Assembly: GCF_021026295.1 (NCBI RefSeq) | Contig: NZ_JAJNDA010000015.1 | Coordinates: forward strand, 1-64,000 | Origin: Actinomycetospora soli | GTDB lineage: Bacteria > Actinomycetota > Actinomycetes > Mycobacteriales > Pseudonocardiaceae | Length of the DNA: 64,000 nt | Direction of reading: 5' to 3' | In this document: in pieces, positions 59,257 to 64,000 of the stretch | Position numbering within the stretch: the first letter of the stretch is position 1 | Layout: each line of letters starts with the position of its first letter | Position numbers and translations under genes: made by a program | The notes under the pieces: generated by a model | Databases searched by the model: none | What the model was told of the DNA's origin: nothing | What the model saw: only the letters and a program-made list of their open reading frames with translations

Positions 59257-59335
59257 GCGAGGTGGCGATCACTCAGCGCCGAGGACGCCGCCAGCCGGCC
59301 TCCCGTCGCCGGATCCATTCCAACCGGGAGGCTGG

Positions 59336-61639
59336 ATGCAAGCGTCCTACCTCGCTCAGGGAGTCGAGTTCTCCACGAGCGAATACACCGTGGTGAGCGT
59401 GGTGGGGGTGATCGCCCTCATCGCTCTCGCCATCGGCTTCGTCCTGCGCAAGCAGGTGCTCGCCGCCGACGAGGGCACGCAGAACATGCGCGACATCGGT
59501 CGCGCGGTGCAGGAGGGGGCGCAGGCGTTCCTGCGGCGCCAGTTCCGCACCCTGGCGCCGTTCATCGTCATCGTGTTCCTGGTGCTGCTCGCGCTGCCGG
59601 CCACCGGCTGGGTCGAGCGCATCGCGCGCTCGATCGCCTTCGTCGTCGGTGCGCTGTTCTCCATGGCCATCGGCGGCCTGGGCATGAACCTCGCGACGAA
59701 GGCGAACATCCGCGTCGCGGCCGCGTCCACCAAGCCCGGTGGCCGGGACGAGGGCGCCCGCATCGCCTTCCGCACCGGTGGTGTGGTCGGCATGGCGACG
59801 GTGGGCCTCGGCCTGCTCGGCGCCGCGGTCGTCGTGCTGATCTTCGTCGAGGAGGCCCCGCGCATCCTCGAGGGCTTCGGTCTCGGTGCCGCGCTGCTCG
59901 CCATGTTCATGCGTGTCGGCGGCGGCATCTTCACCAAGGCCGCGGACGTCGGCGCCGACCTCGTCGGCAAGGTGGAGCAGGGCATCCCCGAGGACGACCC
60001 CCGCAACGCCGCGACGATCGCCGACAACGTGGGCGACAACGTCGGTGACTGCGCCGGCATGGCCGCCGACCTGTTCGAGTCCTACGCGGTGACCCTGGTC
60101 GCGGCGCTGATCCTCGGCTCGGTCGCGTTCGGCACCCTCGGCCTGACCTACCCGCTGATCGTCCCGGCGATCGGCGTCCTCACCGCCATCGTCGGTGTCT
60201 TCATCACGCGGACCCGCGAGGGCGAGAACGCCCTCAAGGCGATCAACCGCAGCTTCTACATCTCCGCGGGCATCTCGCTGGTGCTCACGGTGATCGCGGC
60301 GTTCGTCTACCTGCCCTCGAGCTTCGACCAGCTGCCCGGGGTCAACCAGGTCTCGGTCGGCGACCTCGCCGCGGCCGGCAACCCCGCGGTCATCGCCGCG
60401 ATCGCCGTCGCCATCGGCATCGTGCTGGCGATCGTCATCCTCGCGCTGACCGGCTACTACACCGGCACCGAGGACCAGCCGGTCAAGGACGTCGGCACCT
60501 CGTCGCTCACCGGCGCGGCCACCGTCATCCTCGCCGGCATCTCGGTCGGCTTCGAGTCGGCGGTCTACACGGCGATCGTCATCGGTGCGGCCGTCTACGG
60601 CGCCTTCCTGCTGTCCGGCTCGGTCATCGTGGCGCTGTTCGCCGTGGCCCTCGCGGGCACCGGTCTGCTGACCACGGTCGGCGTCATCGTCGCCATGGAC
60701 ACCTTCGGCCCGGTCTCGGACAACGCGCAGGGCATCGCGGAGATGTCCGGCGACGTCGAGGGCGCCGGCGCCGACATCCTCACCGAGCTCGACGCGGTGG
60801 GGAACACGACGAAGGCCATCACCAAGGGCATCGCGATCGCGACCGCCGTCCTCGCCGCCACGGCGCTGTTCGGCTCGTACAACGACGCGATCCGCCAGGC
60901 CTACGAGCAGGTCGGCCAGCAGGTGACCGACATCTACAACGTCACCGCCCCGAACCTGCTCGTCGGCGTCGTGCTCGGCGCGGCGGTCGTGTTCATGTTC
61001 TCCGGTCTCGCCGTGAACGCCGTGTCCCGCGCCGCGGGTGCGGTGGTCTACGAGGTGCGGCGCCAGTTCCGCACCAAGCCCGGGATCATGACGTTCGACG
61101 AGCGGCCCGAGTACGGCCGCGTGGTCGACCTGTGCACCCGCGACGCGCTGCGCGAGCTCGCGACGCCGGGTCTGCTCGCCATCCTCGCCCCGATCGCCGT
61201 CGGCTTCGGCCTCGGCGTCGGTCCGCTCGCCGGCTACCTCGGCGGCGCGATCGCGGCGGGCACCCTGATGGCGGTCTTCCTCGCGAACTCGGGCGGCGCC
61301 TGGGACAACGCGAAGAAGCTCGTGGAGGACGGCAACCACGGTGGCAAGGGGTCGGACGCCCACGAGGCGACGATCATCGGTGACACCGTCGGCGACCCGT
61401 TCAAGGACACCGCGGGCCCGTCGATCAACCCGCTGATCAAGGTCATGAACCTGGTGTCGGTGCTCATCGCGCCGGCCGTGGTCGTGCTCTCGGTCGGGCC
61501 GGACGCCAACCCGGTCGTCCGCGTGATCATCGCCGTGGTGGCCGTCATCGGCATCGCGGTGGCGGTGTTCATCTCGAAGCGCCGCTCGACGGCGATCGCG
61601 GACTCCAACACCGACGCGCCCTCGCCGGCCTCGGTCTAG
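59336..61639 (+). CDS. hppA: Membrane-bound proton-pumping pyrophosphatase (K+-independent)
   Basis: 767 residues from ATG 59336 with GGGAGG ahead. About 16 membrane helices. Pyrophosphate and Mg sites: DVGADLVGKVEQGIPEDDPRN, ADNVGDNVGDCAGMAADLFES, and the C-terminal GDTVGDPFKDTAGPSIN and NSGGAWDNAKK. The sequence GNTTKAITKG has Lys where K+-dependent enzymes have Ala, placing it in the K+-independent H+-pumping group. It converts pyrophosphate hydrolysis to proton motive force. A single-gene unit ending in a strong terminator (61648-61688). It lies where the mycobacterial order would have cspA. Confidence 0.96.
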   Translation: MQASYLAQGVEFSTSEYTVVSVVGVIALIALAIGFVLRKQVLAADEGTQNMRDIGRAVQEGAQAFLRRQFRTLAPFIVIVFLVLLALPATGWVERIARSIAFVVGALFSMAIGGLGMNLATKANIRVAAASTKPGGRDEGARIAFRTGGVVGMATVGLGLLGAAVVVLIFVEEAPRILEGFGLGAALLAMFMRVGGGIFTKAADVGADLVGKVEQGIPEDDPRNAATIADNVGDNVGDCAGMAADLFESYAVTLVAALILGSVAFGTLGLTYPLIVPAIGVLTAIVGVFITRTREGENALKAINRSFYISAGISLVLTVIAAFVYLPSSFDQLPGVNQVSVGDLAAAGNPAVIAAIAVAIGIVLAIVILALTGYYTGTEDQPVKDVGTSSLTGAATVILAGISVGFESAVYTAIVIGAAVYGAFLLSGSVIVALFAVALAGTGLLTTVGVIVAMDTFGPVSDNAQGIAEMSGDVEGAGADILTELDAVGNTTKAITKGIAIATAVLAATALFGSYNDAIRQAYEQVGQQVTDIYNVTAPNLLVGVVLGAAVVFMFSGLAVNAVSRAAGAVVYEVRRQFRTKPGIMTFDERPEYGRVVDLCTRDALRELATPGLLAILAPIAVGFGLGVGPLAGYLGGAIAAGTLMAVFLANSGGAWDNAKKLVEDGNHGGKGSDAHEATIIGDTVGDPFKDTAGPSINPLIKVMNLVSVLIAPAVVVLSVGPDANPVVRVIIAVVAVIGIAVAVFISKRRSTAIADSNTDAPSPASV

Positions 61640-61647
61640 TCCCACCC

Positions 61648-61688
61648 GCACGAAGGGCGTCGTCCGGACCGGACGGCGCCCTTCGTGC
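61648..61688 (+). terminator. hppA terminator
   Basis: GCACGAAGGGCGTCGTCC (61648-61665) and GGACGGCGCCCTTCGTGC (61671-61688), 17 of 18 paired, 8 bp after the stop codon; same CGAAGGGC outer stem as the terminators at 12481 and 42851. Confidence 0.85.
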
Positions 61689-61703
61689 TGTCCGGGCCCC
61701 GGA

Positions 61704-61741
61704 GACGCCAGCGGTGGCACACGGCTGCCACCTGACGTCAG
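61704..61741. repeat. Dispersed palindromic element, third locus
   Basis: GACGCCAGCGGTGGCACACG followed by GCTGCCACCTGACGTCAG; core CAGCGGTGGCACACGGCTG is the inverse complement of the core of the 23692 repeats. Confidence 0.55.
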
Positions 61742-61827
61742 GACGGCGCCACGGTCACCCGAGAGGCCGCGCGACATCCGGCGCGTGGTCGACCACGGTT
61801 CGAACGCATGTTCTAGAGTGCGCGCGC

Positions 61828-62694
61828 GTGGGGCAGATGTCGTTCTACTCGGCGGACGCCCTGCCGCGCGCGGTCACCGACCTCGAGGGCGTGCTCTGCG
61901 CGGGCGGGGGCATGTCCCTGTTCGGTCGCGGCACGGCCGCGCGCCTCACGATCGTCCTCGGGACACCCCCACCGGCCCCGGAGGAGGAGTCGGAGGACCC
62001 CGAGGGCACCGACGACGGGCTCCGGCCCGCGGAACCCGTCGAGCCGGCGGCCCCGAGCCCGCCGAGCACACCGAGCCCGCCGAGCACACCGAGCCCGCCG
62101 AGCACGCCGACCCCGGAGCCCCGCGCGTGGGAGGAGGGCGTCGACGAGATCTACGACGACGACCTCCCCGTCCGCGACGACGGCGCGCCCACCACGCCGG
62201 GACCGCCTCCCGAGGCGCCCGAGCCGGCCCGACCCGACGTCGGGACGGACCCGATGACGGAATGGCGGGCGCACGCCCTGTGCTGTGCCTTCCGCGGCCG
62301 TGGGGTGCCGGCCGAGGTGGACCGCCTGCCGGACGGGCGTCCGGTGGTGCGCAGCGCCTTCCGGGCGGATCTCCTGCCCCTGGCGGAGCACTGGCACACC
62401 GATCCCAAGCACGCGCCGGTCCCCCTCCAGCTGGACGGGCCCCGGCTGCGCCTGTGGGTCCTGGCCGCCGGGCGCTGGGCGGGGCGTGCCTACACTCTCG
62501 GTCTCGACCCGCTCGCACCGACGACGCACGAGCCCGTGCTCACGGCGTGTCAGCGGGCGGGCCTCGGCGCCACTCTGGCCGGGGACTCCGACGACCCCGT
62601 CGTCCGGATCGTCGGGCGGGCGCGGCAGCGTCGGCTCGCCGAACTGGTCGGGGGCCGGCCACGGCACCTCCACGACGGGGTGTGGCCGGACTGA
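61828..62694 (+). CDS. Hypothetical protein with proline-rich linker (Rv3647c-like position)
   Basis: 288 residues from GTG 61828 (ATG 61837 also possible). A short N-terminal segment with MSFYSADALPRAVTDLEGVLCAGG, then a Pro/Glu/Asp linker (about 45-145) holding three copies of an 18-bp repeat (62053-62106, Ser-Pro-Pro-Ser-Thr-Pro units), then a folded C-terminal domain (about 150-288: WRAHALCCAFRGRGVPAEVD, LPLAEHWHTDPKHAP, VLTACQRAGLGATL). A TAGAGT box 8 nt before the GTG suggests a leaderless mRNA. Position before topA equals Rv3647c; function unknown. Confidence 0.78.
   Translation: MGQMSFYSADALPRAVTDLEGVLCAGGGMSLFGRGTAARLTIVLGTPPPAPEEESEDPEGTDDGLRPAEPVEPAAPSPPSTPSPPSTPSPPSTPTPEPRAWEEGVDEIYDDDLPVRDDGAPTTPGPPPEAPEPARPDVGTDPMTEWRAHALCCAFRGRGVPAEVDRLPDGRPVVRSAFRADLLPLAEHWHTDPKHAPVPLQLDGPRLRLWVLAAGRWAGRAYTLGLDPLAPTTHEPVLTACQRAGLGATLAGDSDDPVVRIVGRARQRRLAELVGGRPRHLHDGVWPD
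62053..62106 (+). repeat. Three tandem 18-bp coding repeats
   Basis: CCGAGCCCGCCGAGCAC(A/G) repeated exactly three times (last base varies), encoding a Ser/Pro/Thr linker. Likely to vary in number between strains. Confidence 0.85.
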
Positions 62695-62860
62695 CGGATC
62701 CGATTCAGGCTCGTGACCAGCGGGAATCGGGCGGTGGACCGGGAACGACCGCACGGCGGACGACGTTCTCGATGGCACGGAGGTCGCCGTGAGGCACACT
62801 GGCGACGAGTGGGGGACCCGAGAGCGGGCCGCCACGAGGCGACGAGACGAGGCATGACTG

Positions 62861-64000
62861 GTGGCAGCGCGAGAGGCGGCGGCTGGGAAGTCGGCATCGA
62901 CATCGGCACGGAGCGCAACCGCGACGGCCGACGAGACGTCCGCTCCGACCCAGCGCGCCCGCGCGTCGAGCACGCGCAGGAGCACGGCCAAGGGCGGCGG
63001 GCGCAAGAACGGCACCGGCACGGCGACGCCCGCGGGTGACGGCAACCGCCGGCTCGTGATCGTCGAGTCGCCGGCGAAGGCCCGCAAGATCGCGGACTAC
63101 CTCGGCTCGAGCTACATCGTCGAGTCCAGCCGCGGCCACATCCGCGACCTGCCGCGCGGCGCCGCCGACGTGCCCGCCAAGTACAAGGGCGAGAGCTGGG
63201 CGCGGCTCGGGGTCGACGTCGACAACTCCTTCGAGCCGCTCTACATCGTCACGCCGGACAAGAAGTCCACGGTCACCGAGCTCAAGGACGCCCTCAAGGA
63301 GGTCGACGAGCTCTACCTCGCGACGGACGGCGACCGCGAGGGCGAGGCCATCGCCTGGCACCTGCTCGAGACGCTCAAGCCCAAGGTGCCGGTCCGCCGG
63401 ATGGTCTTCCACGAGATCACCGAGTCCGCGATCCGGGCCGCCGCCGCGAACCCCCGCGAGCTCGACCACGACCTCGTGGACGCGCAGGAGACCCGCCGCA
63501 TCCTCGACCGGCTCTACGGCTACGAGGTCAGCCCCGTGCTGTGGAAGAAGGTCATGCCGAAGCTCTCGGCGGGCCGCGTCCAGTCGGTGGCGACCCGCGT
63601 GATCGTCGAGCGGGAGCGCGAGCGCATGGCGTTCGTGTCCGCGGGCTACTGGGGCATCGACGCGCAGCTCAACACCGGCGCCGGGGACAAGGCCAACCCG
63701 CAGACGTTCAAGGCCGCCCTGACGAAGGTCGGCGACCAGCGGGTGGCCACCGGACGCGACTTCGACGCCCGCGGGCAGCTGAAGTCGGACACCGTCACCC
63801 GGCTCGACGAGGCCTCCGCGCGGCGCCTGGCCGAGGCGCTCGGCTCGAGCGACTACTCCGTCGCCGAGGTCGAGGAGAAGCCCTACACGCGCAAGCCCTA
63901 CGCGCCGTTCATGACCTCCACGCTCCAGCAGGAGGGCGGCCGCAAGCTGCGGTTCTCGTCCGAGCGGACGATGCGCACCGCGCAGCGGCTGTACGAGAAC
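62861..64000 (+). CDS. topA: DNA topoisomerase I, N-terminal part (runs off window)
   Basis: 380 residues visible. The start is GTG 62861, since an in-frame TGA lies at 62855-62857. A basic, Ser/Thr/Ala-rich N-terminal extension of about 65 residues precedes the TOPRIM domain (RLVIVESPAKARKIADYLGSSY, ATDGDREGEAIAWH) and the clamp domains (LDRLYGYEVSPVLWKKVMPKLSAGRVQSVA). The window ends at TAQRLYEN, just before the expected active-site tyrosine segment, so that residue is not seen. It relaxes negatively supercoiled DNA. Rv3646c counterpart. Confidence 0.95.
   Translation, partial: MAAREAAAGKSASTSARSATATADETSAPTQRARASSTRRSTAKGGGRKNGTGTATPAGDGNRRLVIVESPAKARKIADYLGSSYIVESSRGHIRDLPRGAADVPAKYKGESWARLGVDVDNSFEPLYIVTPDKKSTVTELKDALKEVDELYLATDGDREGEAIAWHLLETLKPKVPVRRMVFHEITESAIRAAAANPRELDHDLVDAQETRRILDRLYGYEVSPVLWKKVMPKLSAGRVQSVATRVIVERERERMAFVSAGYWGIDAQLNTGAGDKANPQTFKAALTKVGDQRVATGRDFDARGQLKSDTVTRLDEASARRLAEALGSSDYSVAEVEEKPYTRKPYAPFMTSTLQQEGGRKLRFSSERTMRTAQRLYEN

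Noticed and set aside
59273-61777. An 834-codon minus-strand frame opposite hppA
   Set aside because: Composition (Asp/Arg/Gly/His/Val) is that of antisense to a membrane protein; hppA on the plus strand has every family motif.

Overview
The window is chromosomal DNA of a very GC-rich actinobacterium. GTG starts, GTGA/ATGA stop-start overlaps and a WhiB regulator all point that way. From memory of the H37Rv annotation, most of it follows the order of the Mycobacterium tuberculosis region that runs from dnaZX (Rv3721c) to topA (Rv3646c): ybaB-recR, leuA-ask-asd, metallophosphoesterase-ponA2-whiB4-two ArsA-type ATPases-DUF4177-RidA-MBL hydrolase-crp-nth-TlpA-NUDIX-marP-ephE-holin-like protein, then ssd-tad pilus genes-Rv3649 helicase, an Rv3647c-like gene and topA. 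The overall character suggests a member of the Pseudonocardiales (Pseudonocardia or a relative). The genus is inferred, not proven. No rRNA, CRISPR array, prophage or IS element was seen; there is one tRNA, tRNA-Pro(CGG).

Layout. 1-7.4 kb: the dnaX tail (with an in-frame TAA), an S9 peptidase, ybaB-recR, a divergent WYL-regulator/epoxide-hydrolase pair bracketed by two identical 43-bp hairpin repeats, and leuA behind a candidate leucine-attenuation leader. 7.5-12.5 kb: a small membrane protein, ask (with an internal beta-subunit start) and asd, a catalase and a Dps. 12.5-16.7 kb: an epimerase and a TetR regulator sharing two perfect operator-like palindromes, then an S9 peptidase/HpaI-aldolase operon. 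16.9-22.4 kb: one giant gene for a eukaryotic-type single-chain acyl-CoA carboxylase (BC-BCCP-central-CT). 22.4-31.5 kb: accessory metabolism, with an alpha/beta hydrolase facing an HxlR regulator, an enoyl-CoA hydratase, a glycerolipid acyltransferase pair (PlsB, HAD-PlsC), a zinc alcohol dehydrogenase, and a membrane-anchored GH18-like protein with a proline-rich partner.

31.7-49.4 kb: the conserved envelope and stress block around ponA2, whiB4, crp, nth and marP. It is interrupted between ridA and the MBL hydrolase by two overlapping paralogous genes of unknown function (38.9-42.0 kb). 49.5-55.5 kb: a Fic-like protein lacking its catalytic motif, then ssd and a compact tad pilus operon (ATPase, two TadB/C-type membrane proteins, a Flp-type prepilin, two pseudopilin-like proteins). 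55.7-64 kb: a primase/polymerase-domain protein, an Rv3649/MrfA-type helicase, the proton-pumping pyrophosphatase HppA, an Rv3647c-like protein and the 5' part of topA.

Regulation readable from the sequence: several starts lie 6-8 nt after a TANNNT -10 box, so they are probably leaderless transcripts. Convergent gene ends carry strong hairpins, some of which contain the stop codons of one or both genes. Palindromic operator candidates sit between divergent genes. All assignments come from reading translations and motifs by eye; no database search was run.
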